A stretch of 64,000 bases of DNA from JAKFWI01 sp031398975. GTDB lineage: Bacteria; Pseudomonadota; Alphaproteobacteria; Caulobacterales; Aquidulcibacteraceae. The notes beneath the pieces are model-generated. The model was given only the letters and a program-made list of their open reading frames with translations, was not told where the DNA came from and searched no databases. Each line of letters begins with the position of its first letter. Within the stretch, counting starts at the first letter, position 1. Positions 8,106 through 16,226 of this stretch are shown piece by piece. The translations under genes were made by a program, and so were the position numbers. The stretch is from the NCBI GenBank assembly GCA_031398975.1, contig JANNOI010000054.1, forward strand, positions 1 to 64,000. The letters run 5' to 3'.

Positions 8106-8759
8106 ATGACGGCGCACAGGCAAGACCATGTCGACGAAGCGGGGGCCGGGTCTTTCCCCGCGAGCGATCCGCCGGGCTGGACGCTCGGCCCGGCGAAGGT
8201 TGAGCCGGCGCTTGCCTATGCTACGAACGCAGACGGCTCGGCGGGGGCGCGCGCGTTAGATACAAGCAAGGGTGCACGCATGAAGGCTGATCCGAAACTC
8301 GATCTCGTGCTGGAGCGCAGCGTCGCCGCGAGCCCCGCCCAGCTCTGGCGCGCGCTGACGGAGCCCGGCCTGGTGAAGCAATGGTTTGCGCCCAAGCCCT
8401 GGACGGTGGCGCGCGCGGCGATCGATCCGCGCCCCGGCGGCGTGTTCTCCATCGTCATGGCCTCCCCGGAGGGGGTGGAGATCGAGGAGGCGCCAGGCTG
8501 CATCCTCTTCGCGGAGCCGGAGAGGCGCCTCGTCTGGACGGATGCGCTGGGCCCAGGCTTCCGGCCAAATCCCGCCCCCTTCATGACCGCCGACATCACC
8601 GTCGAGCCGGCGGAAGGCGGCGGCGCGCACTACCGCGCGCTCGTCCGTCACAAATCGGAGGAGGATCGCCAGAAGCACGAGGAGATGGGCTTCCACGAAG
8701 GCTGGGGCGCGTGCCTGGACCAGCTCGAAAAGCTCGCCGCGGAGACGTCCCCGATTTGA
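8106..8759 (+). CDS. SRPBCC (AHSA1-like) domain protein with N-terminal SFPASDPP segment
   Basis: A 217-residue frame from the ATG at 8106, preceded by GGGAGAGG at good spacing. Residues 11–27 contain D-E-A-G-A-G-S-F-P-A-S-D-P-P-G-W-T, a motif familiar from small free-standing proteobacterial proteins. From about residue 59 (an internal ATG at 8280, weaker AAGGG upstream) the protein is a START/SRPBCC AHSA1-type domain: V-A-A-S-P-A-Q-L-W-R-A-L-T-E-P-G-L-V-K-Q-W, then a late W-x-x-C-L-D-Q-L-E-K-L helix. No stop separates the two parts. Either they form one fusion protein or translation starts at both sites. Function unknown; SRPBCC domains bind hydrophobic ligands or co-chaperone partners. Confidence 0.8.
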   Translation: MTAHRQDHVDEAGAGSFPASDPPGWTLGPAKVEPALAYATNADGSAGARALDTSKGARMKADPKLDLVLERSVAASPAQLWRALTEPGLVKQWFAPKPWTVARAAIDPRPGGVFSIVMASPEGVEIEEAPGCILFAEPERRLVWTDALGPGFRPNPAPFMTADITVEPAEGGGAHYRALVRHKSEEDRQKHEEMGFHEGWGACLDQLEKLAAETSPI

Positions 8760-8827
8760 CTGCACGGGGGGGAGTTGGACGCCGGTTCGTCGTCAGAAAA
8801 TGCGACCAAACAGACACCTGGAGCCCC

Positions 8828-8846
8828 GATCCGACTCTGTCGGATC
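8828..8846. terminator. Perfect hairpin between convergent genes
   Basis: GATCCGAC (8828–8835), loop TCT, GTCGGATC (8839–8846): a perfect 8-bp stem lying between the convergent SRPBCC and ferric-reductase-like genes. No T-run follows on either strand, so it may be a weak bidirectional terminator or an mRNA 3'-end stabiliser. Confidence 0.45.
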
Positions 8847-8860
8847 GCAATAGGCTCTAC

Positions 8861-9517
8861 TCACCCTTGCCCGATAGGGGCGAAGCGTACGATCAGGGCT
8901 GCGACCAGGCCGGATGCCAGCATCGCGGGATGGCGCCAGCGGTCGGGGTGTTTGAGGCGAAACAGCGCGGCTGCTTCGAACGCCGCGAAGGCGAGGATGC
9001 CTAGCAGGATGACGAGGCTCACATGGGTGATGCTTTGTTCGAACGCCCATTTCGCGCCAATCGAATGCACCAGGATAAGCGGAACGCAATACCAGGCGAG
9101 CGATTGCAGCCGCTTCCAGTTCTGGCCAAGCGCCTTGCGCGCCCATCCGTAGGACGTGACAAACAGCACGAAAAAAACCAGCAGCGCGGCCATTCCGGGA
9201 TTGGTGGCGGCGTCATAACGTTCGCGCAACTCCGCCACGGTATAGGTTTCGCGCATATAATTCACGGCGGCGGAGAAGTGCAGGAAGAACCAGGCGGCGG
9301 TCATCAGGCCGAACGTGCGCCGCCACCGCACCGCTTGCGCCAAGAGCCGCGCTACGCCCCCGCCCGCTTGCAGGCGCAGCGCATTGAACGGCAGCAAGAC
9401 CAACGCAAAATAGACAAGGCCCACATAGGCCGGGCCCCAGACGGTCCAGAGCGGCGGCGGCCCCGGAACCTGAAACACCGCCCACCATGCAAACAGCACG
9501 ATGGCGAGATTGAGCAT
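8861..9517 (-). CDS. Ferric-reductase-like (MsrQ-type) heme membrane protein
   Basis: About 218 residues with six hydrophobic segments. Two of them carry the paired His expected for heme ligation in ferric-reductase-like transmembrane domains: W-F-F-L-H-F-S-A and V-P-L-I-L-V-H-S. The G-Q-N-W-K-R-L-Q-S-L-A-W stretch before the second His resembles the L-G-x-x-W-x-x-L-H-x-L element of MsrQ/YedZ. It lacks NAD and FAD domains, so electrons must come from another protein. The start is uncertain: the first ATG after the upstream small gene's stop is at 9517, and the frame is open further upstream without a good start. It lies in the same direction as, and 35 bp behind, a 60-codon gene, opposite a TetR regulator. 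Confidence 0.7.
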   Translation of the reverse strand: MLNLAIVLFAWWAVFQVPGPPPLWTVWGPAYVGLVYFALVLLPFNALRLQAGGGVARLLAQAVRWRRTFGLMTAAWFFLHFSAAVNYMRETYTVAELRERYDAATNPGMAALLVFFVLFVTSYGWARKALGQNWKRLQSLAWYCVPLILVHSIGAKWAFEQSITHVSLVILLGILAFAAFEAAALFRLKHPDRWRHPAMLASGLVAALIVRFAPIGQG

Positions 9518-9552
9518 CTTGAACCAGCCATGCTCGCCGGCGATGATCTGGT

Positions 9553-9735
9553 CTAGGGATTTGCGCTTTTTGGATGCACCGCGTCCTGGCCGAACCGGCC
9601 TGCCGCCTGCTCCGCGGCCTCCTCGCTCGGCTTGGTGTTCGCCCAGCAGCTGAACATCGCCACCGGCAGCAGCGTGATCAGGAGCCAGCGCGCGGCCATT
9701 TTGGTCTTTTGCATCGGGGTCATGGTCAAATTCAT
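9553..9735 (-). CDS. Small protein with N-terminal hydrophobic segment
   Basis: A 60-residue frame (ATG at 9735; in-frame ATGs also at 9723 and 9714). After a basic start (Q-K-T-K-M-A-A-R) comes a single hydrophobic stretch ending A-M-F-S-C, which could be a membrane anchor or a lipoprotein signal, then a polar Glu/Ala-rich tail. No family recognised. It stands directly before the ferric-reductase-like gene and faces the TetR gene, so it is probably the first gene of that operon. No Shine-Dalgarno sequence is visible, and the suggested -10 element lies very close, which would allow a near-leaderless mRNA. It could still be a spurious frame. Confidence 0.45.
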   Translation of the reverse strand: MNLTMTPMQKTKMAARWLLITLLPVAMFSCWANTKPSEEAAEQAAGRFGQDAVHPKSANP

Positions 9736-9740
9736 TCTGC

Positions 9741-9755
9741 ATTGGGTTATACAAT
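9741..9755. promoter_or_regulatory. Short divergent promoter/operator between TetR and the ferric-reductase operon
   Basis: Only 44 bp separate the two start codons. ATTGGGTTATACAAT has matching ATTG/CAAT ends around an AT-rich core, and on the minus strand reads as a TATAAC-like -10 element. Being the only AT-rich block between the divergent genes, it is the likely promoter and operator. The operator role is inferred. Confidence 0.4.
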
Positions 9756-9779
9756 CGCCGTCTTTGAGAGGGTGGGCCG

Positions 9780-10400
9780 ATGCGGCCGCGCAAGGTTTCC
9801 GACGAAGCGATCCTCGATGAAGCGCTGGCGGCGCTGGCGGCCAGCGGCGGGCGCGCTTCCTCCGAGGTGATCGCCGCGCGCCTGGGGGTGAGCCAGGCCG
9901 CCTTGTTCAAGCGCTTCGGGTCGATGGATGCGCTGGTGGCGCGGGCCTTGGGGCGGCTGGTGGCGGGGCGCGATTGGCGTGCGGCGTTTCGCAAAGCCCC
10001 CGACCCCGCGCGGCTGACGCTGCAATTGCGCGACATCGCCCGCACCATGATGGAGTACGCGCATTGCTCGCTGACGGCGGTCGAAGTCATGCGCGGGCGC
10101 GTGGCCTACGACAAGGTGGACGAATTGCTCGCCGGCGTCGGCCTGCCTTCGCTCGCGGTGATCACGCAAGACTTTGTCGGCTGGCTGGAGCGCGCCGCCG
10201 AGGCGGGCGCAGCGATCGGCCCGCCCCAGCCGCTGGCGGATGCGTTTTTGGGCGGGCTGCATAACCGCTTCGTGCTGCATCACATGCAGAGCCCGGACTG
10301 GCGGACGCCGGACGCGATCGACGCGGACGCGTTGATCGCGCTGCTGTTCCCGGCGCCGGCGCATCAGAACGTCCGCGTCGCGCGCAAGCCGAAGCTTTGA
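9780..10400 (+). CDS. TetR family transcriptional regulator
   Basis: 206 residues. The N-terminal HTH (about 7–55) reads I-L-D-E-A-L-A-A-L-A-A-S-G-G then V-I-A-A-R-L-G-V-S-Q-A-A-L-F-K-R-F-G-S, matching the TetR/AcrR DNA-binding fold with F-K-R-F in place of the usual Y-x-x-F/Y-F. The C-terminal part is helical and not assignable. Divergent from the small protein/ferric-reductase operon and convergent with a TonB receptor gene, with which its last 37 bp overlap. Likely controls one or both neighbours. Confidence 0.88.
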   Translation: MRPRKVSDEAILDEALAALAASGGRASSEVIAARLGVSQAALFKRFGSMDALVARALGRLVAGRDWRAAFRKAPDPARLTLQLRDIARTMMEYAHCSLTAVEVMRGRVAYDKVDELLAGVGLPSLAVITQDFVGWLERAAEAGAAIGPPQPLADAFLGGLHNRFVLHHMQSPDWRTPDAIDADALIALLFPAPAHQNVRVARKPKL

Positions 10401-12472
10401 GGCTGGCCCAGCGTGTAGCTGTCCGCCGCCAGCGGCGACGCTTCGAGATAGCCGGAGATATAGGCCTCGTCGAATATGTTGCGCCCCCACGCCGCGATGG
10501 ACCAGGTGCGCGCCTGGCCGCGCAGGCCCAGTTCGCCGTTCGCCAGCGTATAGGCCCCGCGCAGGCTCTCGGGGCGATTGGTGGCGGCGAGATAGGTTTC
10601 CCCGGTATAGTTCACGTCCGCCCCGGCGAAGAGCAGCAGCGCGCCCAAGGGGCGCTCATAGTCGACGCGCAGGGCGGCGGTGAGATCGGGCGCGTTCTGG
10701 ATGGCGTTGCCGCTGCAATCGGTGACGGGCGTCAGATCGCAATTGGCGAAGCGCACATATTCGGCCTCGGTCCAGCCCAGCGCCGCGGTGAGCAGCAATT
10801 GGTCGGTGAGCTCGGCCGTGACCTCGATCTCGAGCCCATAGGTGCGGGCCTCGTCGGAATTGGCGGTGTAGTTCGCGTTGGTCAGCGGATCGGTGAGGAA
10901 GACCTGCAGATCCTGATAATCGATGTAAAATGCGGCCAGCGACGTCTGCAGGCGCCGTGCGAACAGGGAGGATTTCAATCCAAGTTCGTAATTGAGGGAT
11001 TCCTCGGGCGCGTACGAATCGGTCGGCGCCGCCACCGCGACATTAACGCCGCCGGCGCGGTAGCCCTGCGAAACCACCGCGTACGCCATATGATCCGGCG
11101 TCAACGCGACATTGAGCGCTACCCGTCCGGTGAACACGTTATAATCGGTTTGCACCTCGTTGAGCACAGGGCCCGTAGGGCTGCCGATCAGGCCGGGGAC
11201 GAAGCCGGTCTGGTTGTCGCTGACGTCGCGCTCGTCCTTGGTTTGGCGCCCGCCCAAAGTCAGCTTCACGCGCGGATTGAACGCGTAGGAGGCCTGCCCG
11301 AACAGGGCGTAGCTTTTGTCGTCGAGCTTTTGGACGCTGACGCCGCTATCGCCCAGAAGCGTCAGATCGGTGCGGGAATCGATCGTTTCATCGCTGAGAT
11401 AGGCGCCGATCAGCCAGTGGAATGCGCCGTCGCCGGTGTCGGCCAGGCGGATCTCCTGACTTAGCGTCTCGCTCGTCACATCATTGGTGCTGAAAATCAG
11501 CGAAACCGGGGACGCGTCGCTGTCGTCGCGGCGCAGGTCGCTCCAGGTGCGGTTGGCGGTTATGGACGTCAGTGCGACGCTGCCGAAATCATACGTCAGC
11601 GTCAGCGCCGCGCCATAGACTTCGCGCTCATCGTCATGGGGATTGTTGAACGCGACGCGGCGGGCGCGGTAGTCCGGCACTTTGGGGTTGGAGAGGGTGA
11701 AATCGTAGGCGTAATCGGCGGTGAGATTGGCGGTGAAGGCCCCGCCCTGATCATAAAGCAGGGACCCTCGAACGCCGTGCCCTTCGCCCCCGCCCAACAG
11801 CCGGCCATTGATGGTGTTGCGGACATAGCCATCGCGCTCGGTCGCGTAGGCGGCGGCGCGGGCGAACAGCGCATTCTCGATCAGCGGGCCGCCGACGCCC
11901 CCGGCCACGCGCCAATATTCGTCCTCGCCGATTTCGCTCGAGACGCGCGCCTCGAAGTCCTGCGGCGGGCGCCGCGTTGTGATGTTCAAGGCCCCGGCGG
12001 CGGTGTTGCGCCCGAAGATCACGCCTTGCGGCCCGCGCAGGATCTCGATCTGCCCGACGTCGAGCAGGTCGACGTTAAGCCCCTGGCGCCCGCTTTGGTA
12101 AACGCCGTCGACATAGATCCCCACGCTCGGCGCCTGGGCGAGCTCCACCGCATTGGCGCTGATGCCGCGCAGAGTGATGCGGGTGTCGTTGGCGTTTTCG
12201 CCGGTCTCGATGCGGAAGGAGGGGCTTAAGGCCGCGATATCGTCCAGCGCGGTGAGGCCGCGGGCCTCCACCGCCTCCCCGGAGACGACGGTGATCGCGA
12301 TCGGGGTTTCGCGCAGCGTCTCGCTGCGCTTTTGGGCCGTGACGACGATCTCCAGCCCATCGGCGGGGGCCGCGCCCGGATCCTGCGCCAGCGCCGGCCC
12401 GCCAAGGCTGAGCGCCGCCAGGGGCGAAGCGCACGCCGCGATCAGCGCCGCGCGCGAGTTAAACTTCCCCAT
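10364..12472 (-). CDS. TonB-dependent outer-membrane receptor
   Basis: 702 residues from the ATG at 12472, which has GGGGAGGA about 7 nt upstream; a further ATG at 12508 would add 12 codons but lacks such a site. A cleavable signal (A-L-I-A-A-C-A-S-P-L-A-A-L-S-L-G-G-P-A-L-A) precedes a TonB box (E-I-V-V-T-A-Q-K-R). Then come a plug domain (about 45–160, including L-R-G-P-Q-G-V-I-F-G-R-N-T-A-A-G-A-L-N) and a long β-barrel ending in a terminal aromatic (R-A-T-R-T-F). It resembles the sphingomonad/Caulobacter type of receptor used for varied hydrophobic or plant-derived compounds as well as iron chelates. Substrate not predictable. An 8-bp inverted repeat operator lies just upstream. Confidence 0.93.
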   Translation of the reverse strand: MGKFNSRAALIAACASPLAALSLGGPALAQDPGAAPADGLEIVVTAQKRSETLRETPIAITVVSGEAVEARGLTALDDIAALSPSFRIETGENANDTRITLRGISANAVELAQAPSVGIYVDGVYQSGRQGLNVDLLDVGQIEILRGPQGVIFGRNTAAGALNITTRRPPQDFEARVSSEIGEDEYWRVAGGVGGPLIENALFARAAAYATERDGYVRNTINGRLLGGGEGHGVRGSLLYDQGGAFTANLTADYAYDFTLSNPKVPDYRARRVAFNNPHDDEREVYGAALTLTYDFGSVALTSITANRTWSDLRRDDSDASPVSLIFSTNDVTSETLSQEIRLADTGDGAFHWLIGAYLSDETIDSRTDLTLLGDSGVSVQKLDDKSYALFGQASYAFNPRVKLTLGGRQTKDERDVSDNQTGFVPGLIGSPTGPVLNEVQTDYNVFTGRVALNVALTPDHMAYAVVSQGYRAGGVNVAVAAPTDSYAPEESLNYELGLKSSLFARRLQTSLAAFYIDYQDLQVFLTDPLTNANYTANSDEARTYGLEIEVTAELTDQLLLTAALGWTEAEYVRFANCDLTPVTDCSGNAIQNAPDLTAALRVDYERPLGALLLFAGADVNYTGETYLAATNRPESLRGAYTLANGELGLRGQARTWSIAAWGRNIFDEAYISGYLEASPLAADSYTLGQPQSFGLRATRTF

Positions 12473-12489
12473 AAACCATCCTCCCCTTT

Positions 12490-12515
12490 TTAGTAAGTTA
12501 TTACACACTCACTAA
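12490..12515. promoter_or_regulatory. TetR-like operator upstream of the TonB receptor
   Basis: TTAGTAAG (12490–12497) and CTCACTAA (12508–12515) are inverted copies with one mismatch separated by 10 bp. The block is AT-rich in GC-rich surroundings and is centred 30 bp before the receptor start codon. The layout fits a TetR-type operator overlapping the promoter. The nearby TetR (9780–10400) is the obvious candidate, though its own promoter shows no equal copy. Confidence 0.5.
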
Positions 12516-12670
12516 CAAGAGCGCGCGCGCGGCGCAAGAGGGCCGGGCGCTGCGGCTGGCGCTTCGGCCCGCCGCCCGCCCCCGATCGGCGCCGCCGATC
12601 GCCGAAGGCCGGGACCTTGCGGGTAGGGCCGGAGTTTACCGGCAGGGCCCGTTCCGGAGGGAAGACGCCG

Positions 12671-14014
12671 ATGCCGCCGCCGCCAGCCGCCGAAACGCCC
12701 CCGTTCGCAGGCTTTCAGCCCCCGAAGCGGCAAAGCTTGCCCGAAGCGCACCGCACGGTCGCGGTGCCGGCCGGGGCCGGGCGCTTTTGGCGCAAGCTCG
12801 GGGCGTTCGCGGGGCCGGGCTATCTGGTGGCGGTCGGCTACATGGACCCCGGCAATTGGGCGACCGACCTCGCCGGCGGCTCGGCCTTCGGGTACGCGCT
12901 GTTGTCGGTCATCCTCCTGTCCAACCTGTTCGCGATGCTGTTGCAGGCGCTGGCCGCGCGGCTCGGAATCGTCGCCGGGCTCGACCTCGCCCAGGCCTGC
13001 CGCCAGCGCTACAGCCCCTCGGTGCGCCTCGCATTGTGGCTCTTGTGCGAGGCGGCGATCGTTGCGTGCGATCTCGCGGAAGTGATCGGCACAGCCATCG
13101 CGTTGCAGCTGCTGTTCGCGATCCCGCTGGTCTGGGGCGTGTGCCTCACCGCGCTCGATGTCCTGCTCATTCTGGCGCTGCAGCAATACGGCTTCCGCTA
13201 TCTCGAGGCGTTCATTGTCGCGCTGCTTATACTCATCGCGGGCTGTTTCGCGGTCGAGCTCGCGCTGTCGCAGCCGAGCCTTGCCGGCATCGCAAGCGGC
13301 CTCGCGCCCACGCCCGAGATCGTGACAAATCCGGCGATGCTGCTGATCGCCGTCGGCATCCTCGGGGCCACGGTCATGCCGCACAATCTCTATCTGCACT
13401 CCTCGATCGTACAGACACGCCGCTTTGAGCGGTCCGAGTCCGGGATGCGCGAGGCGATCAAGTTTGCGACCCTCGACAGCACGATCGCACTGGGCCTTGC
13501 GCTCTTCATCAACGCCTCGATCCTGATCCTTGCGGCGTCCGCCTTCCACAGCGCGGGCCGCACCGATGTGGCCGAAATCCAGGACGCCTATCACCTGCTC
13601 GCGCCCACGCTCGGGGTCGGCGCGGCGGCGACCTTGTTCGCCGTCGCCCTGCTCGCGTCGGGCCAGAGCTCGACCATCACAGCCACGCTCGCCGGGCAGA
13701 TCGTGATGGAGGGCTTCCTCGACCTCCGGCTGCCAGCCTGGGCGCGGCGGCTCGTGACACGCCTGCTGGCGATCGTCCCCGCAGTGATCGTCGCAAGCCT
13801 CTATGGCGGCGGGGGCGTGGCCAAACTGCTCGTGCTGAGCCAGGTGGTGCTGAGCCTGCAATTGCCTTTCGCGGTCGTCCCGCTCGTGCATTTCACCAGC
13901 GACCCCCGCCTGATGGGCAAATTCGTCAACCCGCTCTGGATCAAAGCCGCCGCCTGGACGATCGCCGCGATCATAATCGCGCTGAACGCAACGCTTCTGG
14001 TTGCGTTGCTGTGA
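12671..14014 (+). CDS. mntH: Nramp family divalent metal/proton symporter (MntH-like)
   Basis: 447 residues with about 11 membrane segments. The Nramp signatures are present: D-P-G-N at 59–62 in helix 1, where the metal is bound, and M-P-H-N at 236–239 in helix 6. These are the metal-coordinating motifs for Mn2+ (and other divalent cations), so this is a proton-coupled metal importer of the inner membrane. The ATG at 12671 is preceded by GGAGGGA; the frame is open to a TTG at 12619 without homology. Divergent from the TonB receptor, suggesting a metal-related locus. A 7-bp hairpin at 12584–12600 lies in the leader, but no known Mn riboswitch pattern was recognised. Confidence 0.93.
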   Translation: MPPPPAAETPPFAGFQPPKRQSLPEAHRTVAVPAGAGRFWRKLGAFAGPGYLVAVGYMDPGNWATDLAGGSAFGYALLSVILLSNLFAMLLQALAARLGIVAGLDLAQACRQRYSPSVRLALWLLCEAAIVACDLAEVIGTAIALQLLFAIPLVWGVCLTALDVLLILALQQYGFRYLEAFIVALLILIAGCFAVELALSQPSLAGIASGLAPTPEIVTNPAMLLIAVGILGATVMPHNLYLHSSIVQTRRFERSESGMREAIKFATLDSTIALGLALFINASILILAASAFHSAGRTDVAEIQDAYHLLAPTLGVGAAATLFAVALLASGQSSTITATLAGQIVMEGFLDLRLPAWARRLVTRLLAIVPAVIVASLYGGGGVAKLLVLSQVVLSLQLPFAVVPLVHFTSDPRLMGKFVNPLWIKAAAWTIAAIIIALNATLLVALL

Positions 14015-14191
14015 GAATAGCGCGGCGGGGCGGAGTTGAGATTTATCAAGAGTGTGGGGCTGAACGGCGAGGCGGCGCGGGCGGTTCACATTTGCACATC
14101 ACGCCCGATGGAACGCCATGGCGGCCCCCATGCGGCCAGCTCGTCATCGCGCCGATCGTTGACGGCCAGACATCCATCTCAGGAGACGACG

Positions 14192-14542
14192 ATGACCAAC
14201 CAGGACAATCAGCGCGACGGCGTACCGCCCAAGCAGGTCCATGTCAGCAAGGGCGAAAAGAAGACCAATTGGCTCGCGTGGCTGAGTCTCGCGGCGGGCG
14301 TGCTCGCCCTCCTGTTCGCCCTGGGCAACAGCGAGCGCGACGACTTGGCCAGCGTGGATCGTCTCCCGGGCGCGCTTGTAGCCGACGAGGACACCGGCGC
14401 CGACGCCGGCAAGCAGCGGCTGTTCTCCGCAAACAAAGAACCGGGCATGTGGAAGATCGAAGATGTCGACGTTAACGCCGATGGCGTCGGGCGCGGGGAG
14501 GGATCGTCGCTGGGCGATCGCAGGACCAATCGCCCCACTTGA
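14192..14542 (+). CDS. Small single-pass membrane protein, unknown function
   Basis: 116 residues from the ATG at 14192, preceded by AGGAGA. The first 30 residues are polar and charged. One hydrophobic segment (about 32–50, W-L-A-W-L-S-L-A-A-G-V-L-A-L-L-F-A-L) is followed by an acidic tail with no cysteines. No family recognised. It lies upstream of and in the same direction as the CmpX-like channel, 113 bp away, so they may be expressed together. An in-frame upstream extension to 14036 has no homology or ribosome binding site. Confidence 0.65.
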   Translation: MTNQDNQRDGVPPKQVHVSKGEKKTNWLAWLSLAAGVLALLFALGNSERDDLASVDRLPGALVADEDTGADAGKQRLFSANKEPGMWKIEDVDVNADGVGRGEGSSLGDRRTNRPT

Positions 14543-14655
14543 TCCGCCCCCCCCAATAGCGACCGGCAGGGAGCGCTCTCGGAGCGTTCCTTGCCGCGTC
14601 TACTACAGCCAACGGATGTGCAGGCAGACCGGCCGGAGACCTAATGGAGAACGAT

Positions 14656-16098
14656 ATGAATGACCTGACAGAGGCGGGAAACAGCGTGGCGGACGGCACA
14701 CGGGACATGACCAACCAGGTCATCTTCTATGTGCAGGAATGGGGCCCGCGTCTCCTGGCCGCTCTTGTCATTCTGTTGGTCGGCTGGATGATCGCGCGCG
14801 CGTTAAAATGGGGCGTGGCAAGTCTGATCAACAAGACGCCGCTTGCCAAGCAAGCCAACCGCCCCAACCATCCCCCGCGGGACAAGTCCACCATCGGCGC
14901 CCAGATCGGCGACGTGGCGTTCTGGATCGTGCTGTTGGTGGCGTTCTTCCTCGCGGCGCAGCCTCTGGGCCTTGCGAGCGCCACCGGACCGCTCGCAGAC
15001 ATGCTGAACGGCTTCGGCCAGGCGGTTCCCCGGATCGTCGGCGCGGGCCTGATCCTGTTCCTCGGCTCGATCCTCGCCAGTATCGCGAAAAAAGCTGTCG
15101 AGGCGGTGGTCACCGCGAGCCATGTCGAGCGATTGTCTGATCATGTGGGCGCTGCGGCGCCGACCGATCCCGCCGCCTTGCCGCGGGCGCTGGGTGGGGT
15201 CGTGTTTGCGCTGATCATGATCCCCGTCGCGATCGCCGCGCTTGACACGCTCAACATCGCCGCGATCTCGCAACCGGCGACGGCCATGCTGCGGATCATC
15301 CTGGACGCCATCCCCCACGTGATCGCGGCCGCCATCATCCTCACTCTGGCCTTTTATATCGGCAAGTTCGCCGCGAAGCTGCTGACCCAATTCCTCGCCA
15401 CGACCGGCGTCGACCGGGCGTTCGGCGCGCTGGGCTTGTTTCCGCAGGGGTCGGCGGTCCAGTCCACCGCGATCGACCCCGCGAGCGGACGGTCGCAGAC
15501 CTCGGTCTCTCCCTCTGTCTCGCCCTCGGGAGCGGCCCCGGTCACGGCGTCCAAACTGATCGGATCGGGCGTGTTCGTGGCGATTGTGATCTTCGGGATG
15601 ATGGAGGCGTTCCGCCAGCTCAACTTCACGTACGGCTCGCGCATCCTGTCAGAGGTGCTGACTCTGTTCGGCCAGGTCGTTTTTGGCGCGGTGATTATCG
15701 CGGCCGCTGTCGCCATCGCGCGGCTGGTCGCCAAGACGATCGAGGCGAGTGGGGGCGCAAGCGCGGAATTAACCGCCTCCCTGACGCGCATCGCGATCAT
15801 CGTTCTGGGCGCAGCGATCGGGCTCCGGTTCATGGGGCTTGCCGATGATATCATCAACCTCGCCTTCGGGCTTATCCTGGGCGCGCTGGCGATCGCCTTC
15901 GCGCTGGCCGTTGGCCTCGGCGGGCGTGAGCCTGCGGGCAGGGCGGTCCAGCGCCTCTTGGGCAAGGTCGAGGAGGAGGCGAGCAAGCCTTCCCCGCCCA
16001 AGCCGCAGCCGCCGGCTACTATGACGAGTCAAACGCCGACTCAAGGCGCGCCCGCGCAGAGCCCGGTGTATCGCGACGCCACCAAGACGCAGCCCTAA
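14656..16098 (+). CDS. Mechanosensitive-channel-like membrane protein with TM-helix repeats (CmpX type)
   Basis: About 480 residues. Several copies of the conserved transmembrane-helix repeat seen in small-conductance channel relatives are visible (W-G-P-R-L-L-A-A-L-V-I-L-L-V-G-W; A-V-P-R-I-V-G-A-G-L-I-L-F-L-G; I-P-H-V-I-A-A-A-I-I-L-T-L-A-F-Y). A Pro/Gln/Thr-rich cytoplasmic tail follows. The typical MscS β-domain is not evident, so channel activity is an inference from the repeat family, which includes Pseudomonas CmpX. The ATG at 14656 has GGAGA upstream; an ATG 12 bp earlier is equally open. Confidence 0.75.
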   Translation: MNDLTEAGNSVADGTRDMTNQVIFYVQEWGPRLLAALVILLVGWMIARALKWGVASLINKTPLAKQANRPNHPPRDKSTIGAQIGDVAFWIVLLVAFFLAAQPLGLASATGPLADMLNGFGQAVPRIVGAGLILFLGSILASIAKKAVEAVVTASHVERLSDHVGAAAPTDPAALPRALGGVVFALIMIPVAIAALDTLNIAAISQPATAMLRIILDAIPHVIAAAIILTLAFYIGKFAAKLLTQFLATTGVDRAFGALGLFPQGSAVQSTAIDPASGRSQTSVSPSVSPSGAAPVTASKLIGSGVFVAIVIFGMMEAFRQLNFTYGSRILSEVLTLFGQVVFGAVIIAAAVAIARLVAKTIEASGGASAELTASLTRIAIIVLGAAIGLRFMGLADDIINLAFGLILGALAIAFALAVGLGGREPAGRAVQRLLGKVEEEASKPSPPKPQPPATMTSQTPTQGAPAQSPVYRDATKTQP

Positions 16099-16100
16099 AA

Positions 16101-16118
16101 GCGCCGACCGTTCGGCGC
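16101..16118 (+). terminator. Hairpin just after the channel gene
   Basis: GCGCCGA (16101–16107), loop CCGT, TCGGCGC (16112–16118): a perfect 7-bp stem two bases after the stop codon. It is followed by GCAATTAT rather than a clear T-run, so termination is probable but not certain. Confidence 0.45.
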
Positions 16119-16226
16119 GCAATTATGGCGTGCCGGAAGGGCGGGCGGGTGTCGGTCCCCGGCGTCTATATCGGACGCGGTTGGAACAGGAACGCGTCGT
16201 CGGTTCCCCGGCGGCGTTTTTCCTTG

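Noticed and set aside
12516..12670. Possible manganese riboswitch (yybP-ykoY) before mntH
   Set aside because: The two conserved loops could not be found; only a small GATCGGC hairpin is present.
12512..14089. Long reading frame on the minus strand opposite mntH
   Set aside because: Arg/Gly/Glu-rich composition typical of antisense frames in GC-rich genes; mntH on the plus strand has full Nramp motifs.
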